Source: Tolumonas auensis DSM 9187 (lineage in GTDB: Bacteria > Pseudomonadota > Gammaproteobacteria > Enterobacterales > Aeromonadaceae). From it: a stretch of DNA of 64,000 nucleotides. The position numbers and the translations under genes were made by a program. The stretch is taken from contig NC_012691.1 of assembly GCF_000023065.1 (NCBI RefSeq), positions 482,501-546,500 of the forward strand, in the 5' to 3' direction. Below are positions 53,847 to 63,691 of this stretch, piece by piece. The notes beneath the pieces were generated by a model, which ran no database searches, had not been told where the DNA came from, and saw only the letters and a list, made by a program, of their open reading frames with translations. Every line of letters starts with the position of its first letter. Within the stretch, counting starts at the first letter, position 1.

Positions 53847-53859
53847 TTGTGACGTCAGG

Positions 53860-56800
53860 TTACTTTTCAGAATCTTCGGCCTGAGCCCGCAACAACTGTT
53901 CAAATTGATCTGCCGGAACCGGTGGACTCATCAGATAGCCCTGATAGCAGTCGCAGCCCTGCTCTTTCAGGAAGGTCAGTTGTTCTTCGGTTTCGACACC
54001 TTCCGCTAACACCTTCAGACGCAAGGTGTGCGCCATGGCGACAATCGCGGCAGCAATTTCCATATCATCTTTCTTGTGCGGAATATCATCGACAAAGCTC
54101 TTATCGATTTTCAGCACATCCAGCGGGAAGCGTTTGAGATAAGCCAATGATGAGTAACCCGTGCCGAAATCATCAATTGCCAGCCGGATGCCATATTTCC
54201 GTAATGCGCTTAATATTTCCACCGCTTCGTTTTCGTGGGTCATCAGGGCGCTTTCTGTCAGCTCCAGTTCCAGTAGCGATGCCGGGTAGCCTGTCTGCTT
54301 CAGCGCGTTGAAAACAGATTCCAGAATATTACTGTTGCGGAACTGTACCGGAGAAATGTTCACGGCCAGATTAATGGCTGGCAGCCCTTTTTGTTGCCAC
54401 TCCTTGCCCTGACGACATGCTTCCAGCAATACCCATTCACCGAGTTGTTTGATCAGCCCGGTCTCTTCTGCCACCGGGATAAACTGTGCCGGTGAGATCA
54501 GGCCATGCGCTGGATCCTGCCAGCGAACCAGCGCTTCGGCACCGATAATCCGGTTACTGCTGATATCTATCTGTGGCTGGAAATAGAGACATAATTCATT
54601 CAGCCTGAGCGCCCGCTGTAAACGTACTTCCAGATCCAGACGTTGTTCTGCAGCCCGCGTCAGCTCATCCGAGAAGTAACGGAAACAGCTGCGGCCATGA
54701 GCTTTCGCCCGGTACATGGCCGCATCGGCCTGTTGCAGCAGTTCCTTGGGAGTCTGGCCGTGTTCCGGATAGAGGCTGATACCAATACTTGCGCCGATGA
54801 TGACTTCTCTGCCGTTGGGTAAAGAGAAGGGATCTTTCAGCAATTGCAGTATGTCCTCAGCGAAATGTTCCACATCGTGGAGTGCAGGGTTTCCCTCAAT
54901 TAATACAGTGAATTCATCGCCACCCAGGCGACAAATCGTATCCGAGATGCGGACACGCCGGCGTAATCGCCGAGCGACCTCCTGCAATAACGCGTCACCA
55001 ATCTGATGACCAAAACTGTCATTGACGTCTTTAAATCGATCCAGATCCAGCATCAGCAGGGCAATCCGGTGATGATTTCTGACTGCCAGATCGATGGCAT
55101 GGCTGAGATTAATCGTCAGCAGTGTACGATTGGGTAACTGCGTCAATGGGTCATGATGTGCCAGATGTGCAAGTTTGGCTTCGCTGGCTTTCAGTTTACT
55201 GATATCGCTGTAGACACTGACGTAATGCGTCAGCTGTTGCTTGTCATTTCTGACGGCGCTGATGCTGCAGATAAGAGGAATGATGTGATTGTCTTTGCGA
55301 CGGTTCCAGATCTCTCCCCGCCAGAAAGCCGAGGTATTAAGCGAATCCCGGATATGCTGATAAAACTCGTGTGTATGCTTGCCTGATTTGAAAATGACCG
55401 GTGTTTTTCCCTGTAATTCATGCTGGGAAAAACCAAACAATTCAGCAAAGGCCGGGTTGACTCTGATGATCTGAGCATTTTTATCCGTGATCATGATGCC
55501 TTCACGGGTGTTATCAAAAACCGTGGCAGATTGTCTTAAGATCGCTTCATTTTCTTTTTGTGAGGAAATATCTTCAATAACGGAAATGATAAAAGCGATA
55601 TTCCGGTCGGCTGTTCTCACACAACGGGTATCGACATTCACATAAATAAGTTGTCCGTCTTTGCGCCGCAGTTGTTTTTCGCAGAGGTAACCATCACACA
55701 GATCCTGAGTCATCTGATACATTGCCGCGATATCAGCTTCCTGATATTCATTCGCAGTCAGTGAAAGCAGGGTATGTTCTGCCATTTCACTGTGACTGTA
55801 ACCCAGCAAATCGCTTAGCTGATGGTTGAATCGGATCCAGTGGCCTGTTTGTCCATGTGTAATGGCCATGCCAAATAATGGCAGTTCAAAGAAGTGTTTG
55901 AGCAGACGATCTTTTTCACTGGTCTGCCGCTGCAGTTCCAGCTGGTTGGTGTATTGCTGCTGTCGCCACAATAATGACACTACAAAGATCACCAGCAGAC
56001 CGGCAAAGAACACGACCAGCGTTATCCAGTACACGAGATTATGCAGTGGTGCATAGATCTCTGCCCGATCCTGCTGAACCAGAATATGCCAGCCGGAATA
56101 TCTGACCGGAATATAGCTGGCAACCACATCGGTTGCCTCCGCATTTTTCCCTTCAAAAATATCTGCTTGATCACTGAGAGCCTGTTTCAGCAACGATAGT
56201 GAACCGGTGGTAAACCATCTGGTTGTTGCCTGGGTCTGGTCTGCTTTGTTAGCTGGCAGCGCGATATAAGATAACCACTCTGCATGCGGTTGCAGCAGAT
56301 AGATAAGTCCGGTAGACGTTGCACCGGGCCAGTTTTGTATCAGAGGTAGCAGATTAGCCTGCAGATCCTGACTCATGATCAGCGTGCCAATACGTTTATC
56401 ATTCCGGGTATCGATGAGTGGCACCTGAATATCCAGATAAACCCGGTTATTTTCGTCCCAGTACCAGCTGGTCTTTAATGATCCATGTCCGGCCTGATGG
56501 TCGTGTGAACTTAAAGACAGGTGAGAATGTGCGTTAATCACGGTTTTATGCACCGGGACATGACCAACAATAAATCGTGGTGCATTCTGCTGATCAAGCA
56601 ATAACAGCGATTGGTAATGTTTGTTACGGGCTAATAATTCCAGTGGATTCCGGATGGCTTCATCGGCGGCATGGCCTCCGGCATTGGCTAATGCCACAGC
56701 TTGGGAGAAGGCCTGATCACTTTGAAGCATCAGGCCATCAGCCAGACGCTCCTGCAGCCAGGTTTCCACCTGTTCCGCTTTTACTTTAGCCAGCGTATTC

Positions 56801-57165
56801 AAGGTATTGTGGCTGTCATCCCTGATTTGTTGACCATGAATACCATACAGCAGTGCCGGAATTAGCGGCATCAGTAATATCTGGAAGGCAAACAGCCAGT
56901 ATAACCGGCGTGAAGAGGTCTGCTGTTTCTGATTGGTCGTTTTGCGGTGCTGCAGATTCAACAGTAGATAAAGCAGAAAACTGGTCAGGGTTACAAACAG
57001 AAAACCTTTGACGATAGAAAGAAAGGTCAGCCATTCGCGATCACTGATCAGCCAGGCCAGCAGTTTATCGGATACTGCAATCCAGAGTGCGGCAAACAAG
57101 GCGTAATACAAAACGATGTTTGCAGATGCGAATTCCCGTAATCGCGTGTTCTGTTTCTTTTTCAT
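53860..57165 (-). CDS. Membrane GGDEF-EAL protein with PAS and periplasmic sensor domains
   Basis: 1101 aa cyclic-di-GMP enzyme. N-terminus: three membrane spans within about 15-120, then a periplasmic Cache-like sensor (about 125-380) and a further span (NLVYWITLVVFFAGLLVIF). Two PAS domains follow (from about 430 and 560), then GGDEF (about 685-845) with intact RLGGDEF and EAL (about 860-1090) with EALVRW, DDFGTGYSSL and KIDKSFV. Both catalytic motifs are intact, so it may make and break c-di-GMP. ATG 57165 lies 7 bp after the priA stop; the upstream extension lies within priA. Confidence 0.93.
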   Translation of the reverse strand: MKKKQNTRLREFASANIVLYYALFAALWIAVSDKLLAWLISDREWLTFLSIVKGFLFVTLTSFLLYLLLNLQHRKTTNQKQQTSSRRLYWLFAFQILLMPLIPALLYGIHGQQIRDDSHNTLNTLAKVKAEQVETWLQERLADGLMLQSDQAFSQAVALANAGGHAADEAIRNPLELLARNKHYQSLLLLDQQNAPRFIVGHVPVHKTVINAHSHLSLSSHDHQAGHGSLKTSWYWDENNRVYLDIQVPLIDTRNDKRIGTLIMSQDLQANLLPLIQNWPGATSTGLIYLLQPHAEWLSYIALPANKADQTQATTRWFTTGSLSLLKQALSDQADIFEGKNAEATDVVASYIPVRYSGWHILVQQDRAEIYAPLHNLVYWITLVVFFAGLLVIFVVSLLWRQQQYTNQLELQRQTSEKDRLLKHFFELPLFGMAITHGQTGHWIRFNHQLSDLLGYSHSEMAEHTLLSLTANEYQEADIAAMYQMTQDLCDGYLCEKQLRRKDGQLIYVNVDTRCVRTADRNIAFIISVIEDISSQKENEAILRQSATVFDNTREGIMITDKNAQIIRVNPAFAELFGFSQHELQGKTPVIFKSGKHTHEFYQHIRDSLNTSAFWRGEIWNRRKDNHIIPLICSISAVRNDKQQLTHYVSVYSDISKLKASEAKLAHLAHHDPLTQLPNRTLLTINLSHAIDLAVRNHHRIALLMLDLDRFKDVNDSFGHQIGDALLQEVARRLRRRVRISDTICRLGGDEFTVLIEGNPALHDVEHFAEDILQLLKDPFSLPNGREVIIGASIGISLYPEHGQTPKELLQQADAAMYRAKAHGRSCFRYFSDELTRAAEQRLDLEVRLQRALRLNELCLYFQPQIDISSNRIIGAEALVRWQDPAHGLISPAQFIPVAEETGLIKQLGEWVLLEACRQGKEWQQKGLPAINLAVNISPVQFRNSNILESVFNALKQTGYPASLLELELTESALMTHENEAVEILSALRKYGIRLAIDDFGTGYSSLAYLKRFPLDVLKIDKSFVDDIPHKKDDMEIAAAIVAMAHTLRLKVLAEGVETEEQLTFLKEQGCDCYQGYLMSPPVPADQFEQLLRAQAEDSEK

Positions 57166-57172
57166 GTGCGAC

Positions 57173-59377
57173 TCAACCTGAAACCTCGAGAGGATCCACG
57201 TCCAGATGCCAGCGTAACGAGTGATGAATTGGCAAATTATCAATCGCTGGCAGTAACTGTTGCAGGTAATGCTGCAGATGCATGCGATGCGGACACTGCA
57301 ACATCAATAGCATGCGATAGCGCCCGGCCCGGCGTTCCATGACCGGGCTGAGCGGCCCCAGCAACTGCAGATCCGGCGCCCCGTAGTGATGGCAGATTTG
57401 CGCGGCTTGCTGCATGAAGAGTTCCAGTGGCTCACGAGCCGGAGCATCCGCGCGTAATACCGCCTGATAAGTGAAGGGCGGCAGCGCCAGTACCTGCCGT
57501 TCCTGCAGACAGGTCCGGGCAAAATGGTGATATCCATTATTCAGCAGATCCTGCAGCAGCGCATGTTCCGGATGATGACTTTGTAGCACCACCATGCCTG
57601 ATTTGCTGGCACGTCCGGCACGTCCGGCTACCTGAACATAGAGTTGTGCCAGACGTTCCGTGGCGCGGAAATCAGAGGCAAACAGCGCACCATCCACATC
57701 CAGAATACCTACCAGCGTGACATGGGGGAAATGATGCCCTTTGGCCAGCATCTGTGTGCCTAACAGGATCTGATATTCCTGGTGCCGGATGGCATTTAAA
57801 TGCGCCTCCAGTTCACCTTTGCGCCGGGTGTTATCCCGATCGATACGGATGGTTTTATACGCCGGGAAGCGCTGTTCCAGAAACTGCGCCAGCTGTTCGG
57901 TACCGACCCCGGAGCTGACCAGATTCCGGCTATTACATTCCGGACATTGATGCGGCACCGGCCGCATATCATCGCAGTGATGGCAGTGTAATCGCCGATC
58001 CTGCTGATGCCAGGTATAAAAGGCGTCACAATGCGGACACGCTGCCACCCAGCCACAATCATGACACAGCAGGGCTGGTGCATATCCCCGGCGGTTCAAA
58101 AACAGCATGACCTGATTGCCGGCTGCCAGCTGTTCATCCATCAGTTGTAATAATTGCGGTGCCATACCTGCCTGCAGCGGCAGATGTTTGACATCCAGCA
58201 GATGCTGTTGGGCGGCCTGTGCACCACCGGCCCGCTGTGTCATCTGCAGGTGGTGATAACGTCCTTGCAGGGCATTATGCAGACTTTCCAGTGACGGTGT
58301 CGCAGAGCCAAGTACAATCGGGATCTGTTCGCGCTGAGCCCGCATGATGGCCAGATCGCGGCCGTGATAGCGGAAGCCTTCCTGCTGTTTGAATGAACTG
58401 TCATGTTCTTCATCCACAACAATCAGTCCGAGCGTTTTAAACGGCGTGAAAATGGCAGAGCGGGTGCCGATCAGAATGGCTGCTTCTCCTGCTTTGCAGG
58501 CCAGCCAGGTATCCAAGCGTTCACGATCATTCATGCCGGAATGCAGTGTCAGTATGGGCGCATGAAAACGACGACGGAAACGGCGCAGTAATTGCGGAGT
58601 CAGTCCGATTTCCGGCACCAAGACTAAAACCTGTTTTCCCTGCGCCAGCATGGCTTTTATCAGCTGCAGATAAATCTCTGTTTTTCCGGAACCGGTCACA
58701 CCTTCCAGCAGAAACGGACGCTTATCGTCGGCATGATTGATAGCGGCCAGTACCGCAGCCTGTTCGGTGTTGAGATAAGGCGCATCATTTTCATGCAGTA
58801 ACAGATGATCCAGCCATTCCCGCGCCTGCAGATGCAGGTCAAACGGTTTTATCAGCTCTTTCGCCGCCAGTTGTTTTAATACCGGTGTATCAACACCCTG
58901 TTCCCGTAACTCTGCGGCAGGTAACGGACCATCCTGTAACAGCTGGATGGCCTGTTGCTGACGCGGTGCCCGTTTCAGGGTGGCAATAACATCATGGGTG
59001 GCATGATCACTCAGTTGCCAGCAGGCGATAGGTTTACGCTCTGCCGCTTCACCCTGCCGCAATAGTACCGGCAGGGCATGATGCAAGACTTCGCCCAGAG
59101 GATGATGATAATAATCCGCCGCCCACAATAGGAGTTTCCATAATGCCGGCGGAAACAGCGCTGAAGCATCTAACTGCCGCGAAACCGGTTTTAATTTCGA
59201 TAACGCCAGCTCACTTTCTGCCGGATGTGCGACGACAATGCCAACCAGCTGTTGTCTGCCGAAAGGCACAAGTACACGACAGCCAACCGGCGGTAATGGC
59301 TGAGAAGCAAGGTAGTCGAAGCGGCGATAAAGCGGTACCGGCAATGCGACCTGAATAAGTGTTAATGATTCGGGCAC
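57173..59377 (-). CDS. priA: Primosomal protein N', replication restart helicase
   Basis: 734 aa. N-terminal fork-binding domain (VALPVPLYRRFDYLA, VLVPFGRQQLVGIV); helicase Walker A LLEGVTGSGKTEIYLQLI, DEEH box IVVDEEHDSSFKQQ, zinc-binding Cys pairs (CHDCGWVAACPHCD, CHHCDDMRPVPHQCPEC) and motif VAGRAGRASKSG. It restarts stalled replication forks. The start is GTG 59377 with a weak ribosome binding site. It is divergent from rpmE across 143 bp, an order conserved in gammaproteobacteria. Confidence 0.97.
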   Translation of the reverse strand: MPESLTLIQVALPVPLYRRFDYLASQPLPPVGCRVLVPFGRQQLVGIVVAHPAESELALSKLKPVSRQLDASALFPPALWKLLLWAADYYHHPLGEVLHHALPVLLRQGEAAERKPIACWQLSDHATHDVIATLKRAPRQQQAIQLLQDGPLPAAELREQGVDTPVLKQLAAKELIKPFDLHLQAREWLDHLLLHENDAPYLNTEQAAVLAAINHADDKRPFLLEGVTGSGKTEIYLQLIKAMLAQGKQVLVLVPEIGLTPQLLRRFRRRFHAPILTLHSGMNDRERLDTWLACKAGEAAILIGTRSAIFTPFKTLGLIVVDEEHDSSFKQQEGFRYHGRDLAIMRAQREQIPIVLGSATPSLESLHNALQGRYHHLQMTQRAGGAQAAQQHLLDVKHLPLQAGMAPQLLQLMDEQLAAGNQVMLFLNRRGYAPALLCHDCGWVAACPHCDAFYTWHQQDRRLHCHHCDDMRPVPHQCPECNSRNLVSSGVGTEQLAQFLEQRFPAYKTIRIDRDNTRRKGELEAHLNAIRHQEYQILLGTQMLAKGHHFPHVTLVGILDVDGALFASDFRATERLAQLYVQVAGRAGRASKSGMVVLQSHHPEHALLQDLLNNGYHHFARTCLQERQVLALPPFTYQAVLRADAPAREPLELFMQQAAQICHHYGAPDLQLLGPLSPVMERRAGRYRMLLMLQCPHRMHLQHYLQQLLPAIDNLPIHHSLRWHLDVDPLEVSG

Positions 59378-59520
59378 GGATGTCTGTTTTTTCTGCGCAT
59401 ATGCTTGCGGGGGTGGGGTCTATCCTATATCATTCTGACCCTTGAAAATATCCGTTTAACGTTTCGTGTGGTGTCTGGCTTCGGGTCAGATGGCGACACG
59501 GCCTGAATCAGAGGTTCTCC

Positions 59521-59733
59521 ATGAAAGAAGGTATTCATCCTGACTACCACGAAATCACTGCAAAGTGTTCTTGTGGTCACGTGTTCGTTACCCGTTCTAC
59601 TGGTAAAGATCTGAACCTGGACGTATGTTCAGAGTGTCATCCTTTTTATACCGGTAAACAGAAAGTTCTGGACACTGGTGGTCGTATCGATCGCTTCAAA
59701 AAACGTTTCGCAGTACTGGGCGGCAAGAACTAA
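59521..59733 (+). CDS. rpmE: 50S ribosomal protein L31, zinc-containing form
   Basis: 70 aa. [20 protein letters not shown] with four Cys (16, 18, 37, 40), so this is the zinc-binding C+ form. Codon use is strongly biased, as in ribosomal genes. The 143-bp gap upstream to priA holds its promoter. Confidence 0.98.
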   Translation: MKEGIHPDYHEITAKCSCGHVFVTRSTGKDLNLDVCSECHPFYTGKQKVLDTGGRIDRFKKRFAVLGGKN

Positions 59734-59763
59734 TCTTCCCCTCTATACCGCTTACGTTTCAAG

Positions 59764-59796
59764 CAATGCCAGCCTTCGGGCTGGCATTGTGCTTTC
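59764..59796 (+). terminator. Terminator of rpmE
   Basis: CAATGCCAGC / GCTGGCATTG stem with a CTTCGG loop (59764-59789), then TGCTTTCT. It lies 30 bp after the stop. Confidence 0.75.
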
Positions 59797-59938
59797 TGGC
59801 GCCATAAAAATTTCCCGAAACAGTTCCGTTCAGCCCTTGTGATTGGCGTATGTCTGGCTATGATCACAGAAATTTAACCTTCAACCGGTTATCTGTTCAG
59901 TTTCCTGTTGTCTCATTATCTCTTCACTGGGAGTTTCT

Positions 59939-61183
59939 ATGTCCGCCGATCTTCGTCAGGCCGCTCTTGATTATCACGCTCAGCCTGTCCCTGGTAAAAT
60001 TGCTATTGCTCTGACCAAGCCGGCTGAAACTGCCGATGACCTGTCGCTGGCTTACAGCCCGGGTGTTGCCGAACCGGTACGAGAAATCGCCGCTAATCCT
60101 GCAGATGCTTACCTTTATACTTCCAAGGCCAATCTGGTTGCAGTGATTACCAATGGAACCGCTATTCTGGGTTTAGGTAATCTGGGCCCTCTGGCTTCCA
60201 AACCGGTCATGGAAGGGAAAGCGCTGCTGTTCAAACGCTTTGCCGGTATTGATGCGATCGATATTGAAGTGACACATACCGATAGCGCCGATTTTATCCG
60301 TACGGTGGCTAATATTGCCGATACGTTTGGTGGCATTAATCTGGAAGATATCAAAGCCCCGGAATGTTTCGAAATTGAGAAAGCGTTGATTGAGCTGTGT
60401 GATATCCCGGTGTTCCATGATGATCAGCACGGCACCGCGATTGTGACTGCGGCCGGGATGCTGAACGCGCTGGAAATTCAGGGCAAGAATCTGTCTGATG
60501 TGCGGATTGTATGCATGGGGGCGGGCGCTGCTGCTGTTGCCTGTATGGATCTGTTAATTGTTTGCGGTGCGAAACCGGAAAACATTTATATGCTGGATCG
60601 TAAAGGCGTGATCCACTCCGCCCGTACCGACATCAATGAGCATAAACGCCGCTTCGTTAATGACTCCGGCCTGAAGACACTGGAACAGGTGATGGATGGT
60701 GCCGATGTGTTTGTTGGTGTATCCGGTCCGAATGTCATTACGGCTGAACATGTGAAGAGCATGGCACCGAAGCCGGTTATCTTTGCCTGCTCGAATCCTG
60801 ATCCGGAAATCCGTCCTGAACTGGCCAAGACTGTCCGTGATGACCTGATTATTGGCACTGGCCGTTCGGATTATCCGAACCAGGTCAATAACGTGATCTG
60901 TTTTCCGTTTATTTTCCGTGGTGCACTGGATGTACGCGCCAGCCGCATTAACAGCGCCATGAAGCGAGCTGCAGTGGAAGCGATCCGCAGTATTGCCAAG
61001 GAGCCGGTACCGGCTGAAGTATTGCTGGCTGCTGGTGAAACGGAACTGACCTTCGGTGTGAATTATGTATTGCCGAAACCAATGGATCCGCGTCTGCTGC
61101 CGCGTGTTGCCCGAGCGGTTGCCATTGCGGCGGAAGACTCTGGTGTCGCCCGTATTCCTTTGCCGGATAATTACATGCTGTAA
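59939..61183 (+). CDS. Malic enzyme (oxaloacetate-decarboxylating), short form
   Basis: 414 aa, oxidative decarboxylation of malate to pyruvate. SLAYSPGVAEPVREIAANP, KANLVAVITNGTAILGLGNLG, MEGKALLFKRFAGIDAIDIE, the metal-site FHDDQHGTAIVTAAG and the dinucleotide fold VRIVCMGAGAAAVACMDLL. It resembles the N-terminal half of E. coli MaeB but lacks the C-terminal phosphotransacetylase-like domain (E. coli MaeB 759 aa). The coenzyme (NAD or NADP) cannot be told safely. It stands alone between rpmE and the porin. Confidence 0.92.
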   Translation: MSADLRQAALDYHAQPVPGKIAIALTKPAETADDLSLAYSPGVAEPVREIAANPADAYLYTSKANLVAVITNGTAILGLGNLGPLASKPVMEGKALLFKRFAGIDAIDIEVTHTDSADFIRTVANIADTFGGINLEDIKAPECFEIEKALIELCDIPVFHDDQHGTAIVTAAGMLNALEIQGKNLSDVRIVCMGAGAAAVACMDLLIVCGAKPENIYMLDRKGVIHSARTDINEHKRRFVNDSGLKTLEQVMDGADVFVGVSGPNVITAEHVKSMAPKPVIFACSNPDPEIRPELAKTVRDDLIIGTGRSDYPNQVNNVICFPFIFRGALDVRASRINSAMKRAAVEAIRSIAKEPVPAEVLLAAGETELTFGVNYVLPKPMDPRLLPRVARAVAIAAEDSGVARIPLPDNYML

Positions 61184-61212
61184 AAAAAAGCCGCCTGAGA
61201 ACAGGCGGCTTT
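61182..61212. terminator. Bidirectional terminator between malic enzyme and porin genes
   Basis: AAAGCCGCCTG / CAGGCGGCTTT, 11-bp perfect stem with an AGAA loop (61187-61212). On the minus strand it is followed by eight T residues; it overlaps the end of the malic enzyme gene. Confidence 0.88.
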
Positions 61213-61241
61213 GGTATGTTTATCCCGGCAGTCTGGAAAGA

Positions 61242-62375
61242 TTAGAAATCGTAGCGAACGGCCAGCTGCATGTCGTTTTTGTAATCGTAAGAAGCATCAG
61301 TATCTTTGTCGTTGATACGGTATTCAGCCGCTACACGCAGGTTTTTGTTGAATTTGTACTGAGCACCCAGGGTGTAGTACTTAACGGTATCAACGTCGTC
61401 TTTACCTGATTGTTCAACAGTCTGATTGTTATACATTGCCATCAGGCCAAAACCATTGATGAAGTCATAACCAGCAACCGCTTCAATACCGGTGTGATCT
61501 TTGCCAACGCCAACAAAGTCAGTACCTTGCGCGTAGTTCACCGCAGCATAGGCAGCTTTGTCATCATACTTGGCGCCAATTACCCACAGTTTGGCATCAG
61601 TGCTTTCGCCTGCTTTTTCGAATTTACCAACGTTGTAACCAGTACCAATGCTGAAGTTCATTGGCAGGTTATAAACAGCCGCGATACCGTAAGCATCGGC
61701 ACTCTTGCTGTCGTTATTGTTGCCACCAGTTTCTTCTTTGGTGTCACCGTCAAATTTGTAGCTGGCATCCAGCATGAATTCTTTGTTAGAACCGAATACG
61801 CCGGAGTATTTCACTACGTCAGCGGCACGGCCGGTCGCATAAGTGTCAGTTGCTACACCCAGTGCTTCGTTACCGTAACCGTCAGTCAGTGATTTATCGG
61901 TCCAGTCACTGATCAGAGAAACAGCGCCTTTCTGACGACCGAAAGTAGCCTGACCCCAAGTCTCATCTTTCAGACCACCGTACGCCAGACGGGTACGCAG
62001 GTTACCGTCGTTAGAATCAGAAGTTGTAACAGTGATTTCATCGCCATCAGTATTGTATACAGTATCGGTTTTGTCGCCGTTCAGTGTTTTTTCACTGTTA
62101 CCGATATTGAACTGAGCTTCGTACACGCCGATAGCCTTGGTGGTGCCGCTAACAACCGCATCGCCTTTCGCACCGAAACGGATGAACTGGTTAGCACCGA
62201 TTTTTTCACTCTTTTCACCTGGTTCACCGGCTTTCTCTTTGGTACCGAAGAAATGACCAGCATAGGCACGGCCATTCAGATCCAGCGATACTTTTTCGTT
62301 TTTATAGACTTCAGCGGCGTTGGCTTGGGTGGCAACCAGCAGAGCAATGGCCACGGCAGTTAATTTTTTCATCAT
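61242..62375 (-). CDS. Gram-negative general porin
   Basis: 377 aa outer-membrane beta-barrel. Signal peptide MMKKLTAVAIALLVATQANA, then AEVYKNEKVSLDLNGRAYAG; alternating strands with Gly/Asp/Asn-rich loops; the last strand ends in Phe (MQLAVRYDF), the BAM recognition signal. It is related to OmpC/OmpU-type trimeric porins. Two ATGs in tandem (62375, 62372) follow AAGGA; the second has better spacing. Codon use indicates high expression. Confidence 0.92.
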   Translation of the reverse strand: MMKKLTAVAIALLVATQANAAEVYKNEKVSLDLNGRAYAGHFFGTKEKAGEPGEKSEKIGANQFIRFGAKGDAVVSGTTKAIGVYEAQFNIGNSEKTLNGDKTDTVYNTDGDEITVTTSDSNDGNLRTRLAYGGLKDETWGQATFGRQKGAVSLISDWTDKSLTDGYGNEALGVATDTYATGRAADVVKYSGVFGSNKEFMLDASYKFDGDTKEETGGNNNDSKSADAYGIAAVYNLPMNFSIGTGYNVGKFEKAGESTDAKLWVIGAKYDDKAAYAAVNYAQGTDFVGVGKDHTGIEAVAGYDFINGFGLMAMYNNQTVEQSGKDDVDTVKYYTLGAQYKFNKNLRVAAEYRINDKDTDASYDYKNDMQLAVRYDF

Positions 62376-62478
62376 CGATCCTTAATTTATTTTTGAGGGT
62401 CGGGTTGCTCCCGATTTATTCCGAAAGCAAGGTTAGGGGGCTTGGATGACGTTTCTGTTACAGCAAAATTAAGCTTTT

Positions 62479-62494
62479 GTTGATCGCGTTCACA
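62479..62494. promoter_or_regulatory. Possible CRP site between porin and glpX
   Basis: GTTGATCGCGTTCACA has a full TCACA half and a partial left half of TGTGA-N6-TCACA, 104 bp before the porin start. It is a weak candidate; the 230-bp gap otherwise shows no firm motif. Confidence 0.3.
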
Positions 62495-62605
62495 ATTTAT
62501 CCAGTCATGGTTGTATGCTCGGCAGCCATAACCAAGTGTGATAAACTCGCGCGCATTGGCGATGAGGCCACAATTCTGAACGTATCTGATCTGCAGGAAC
62601 CCCCA

Positions 62606-63613
62606 ATGAGACGTGAACTGGCAATTGAATTTTCCCGTGTAACTGAAGCGGCTGCGCTGGCTGGCTATAAGTGGCTGGGGCGTGGTGATAAAAATCTGGC
62701 CGACGGTGCCGCTGTAGAAGCGATGCGCTTTGTGCTGAACCAGATTGAAATCGATGGCGAGATCGTGATCGGTGAAGGCGAGATCGACGAAGCGCCAATG
62801 CTCTATATCGGTGAGAAAGTCGGTTGTGGCGGCGATGGTGTTGATATTGCGGTCGATCCGATCGATGGTACCCGCATGACCGCTATGGGTCAGAACAACG
62901 CTGTGGCCGTGCTGGCTGCCGGTGATAAAGGCTCGTTCCTGAAAGCGCCGGATATGTACATGGAAAAGCTGATTGTTGGTCCGAAAGCCAAAGGCGCCAT
63001 CGATCTTAATCGTCCGCTGTCGGAAAATATTATTGCGGTTGCCCGTGCGCTGGATAAACCACTGCATCGTTTAAGCGTAATCACACTGGCCAAACCACGT
63101 CATGACGCTGCGATTAAAGAAATGCAGGAAATGGGCGTGCGTGTATTTGCGATTCCGGATGGTGATGTGGCGGCCTCTATGCTGACCTGCCTGCCGGATA
63201 ACGAAATCGATATGCTGTATTGCATCGGTGGTGCGCCGGAAGGCGTTATCTCTGCCGCAACAGTGCGTGCATTAGACGGTGATATGCAGGGTCGTCTGTT
63301 ACCGCGTCATACCGTTAAAGGCGATACGCCGGAAAACCGTGTGCTGGGTGAACAGGAGATTGCGCGTTGTCAGGCAATGGGGATTGACGTGAATACCGTG
63401 CTGACCCTGACTGATATGGCGAAAACCGATAACGTGATCGTCTCTGTTACCGGCATTACCAAAGGCGATCTGCTGGAAGGTATTACCAGTGATGGCATGC
63501 TGGCGACCACTGAAACGCTGTTGATCCGCGGTAAATCCCGGACCATCCGCCGCATCCATTCAACGCACTATCTGCAGCGTAAAGATCCGCAGATCCAGAA
63601 AATTATTTTCTAA
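62606..63613 (+). CDS. glpX: Fructose-1,6-bisphosphatase, class II
   Basis: 335 aa, gluconeogenic phosphatase, close in length to E. coli GlpX (336). Motifs: GDKNLADGAAVEAMR, IVIGEGEIDEAPML, the metal-site DIAVDPIDGTRMTA, YCIGGAPEGVISAATVR and DNVIVSVTGITKGDLL. ATG 62606 (MRRELAIEF) follows AGGAA; 43 further in-frame codons upstream have no family character. It is divergent from the porin; no glpF or glpK is next to it, unlike the E. coli glpFKX operon. Confidence 0.96.
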   Translation: MRRELAIEFSRVTEAAALAGYKWLGRGDKNLADGAAVEAMRFVLNQIEIDGEIVIGEGEIDEAPMLYIGEKVGCGGDGVDIAVDPIDGTRMTAMGQNNAVAVLAAGDKGSFLKAPDMYMEKLIVGPKAKGAIDLNRPLSENIIAVARALDKPLHRLSVITLAKPRHDAAIKEMQEMGVRVFAIPDGDVAASMLTCLPDNEIDMLYCIGGAPEGVISAATVRALDGDMQGRLLPRHTVKGDTPENRVLGEQEIARCQAMGIDVNTVLTLTDMAKTDNVIVSVTGITKGDLLEGITSDGMLATTETLLIRGKSRTIRRIHSTHYLQRKDPQIQKIIF

Positions 63614-63687
63614 CTGAGCTTTTTCAGAAGCGAAAATTTTACTGCATAAAGCTAACTGAGCACCTTGTCATGATGGTGCTCAGTTAG
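63610..63687. repeat. Direct and inverted copies of CTAACTGAGC after glpX
   Basis: CTAACTGAGC occurs at 63610-63619 (over the glpX stop codon) and at 63652-63661. The second copy is part of a perfect 13-bp stem, CTAACTGAGCACC (63652-63664) with GGTGCTCAGTTAG (63675-63687), with a 10-nt loop. The hairpin sits between convergent glpX and panM and lacks a clear T run. Confidence 0.65.
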
Positions 63688-63691
63688 AAAA

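Noticed and set aside
59181-59192. GAAACCGGTTTT, similar to the LacI-type operators
   Set aside because: It lies inside the priA coding region and lacks full symmetry, so it is probably a chance match.
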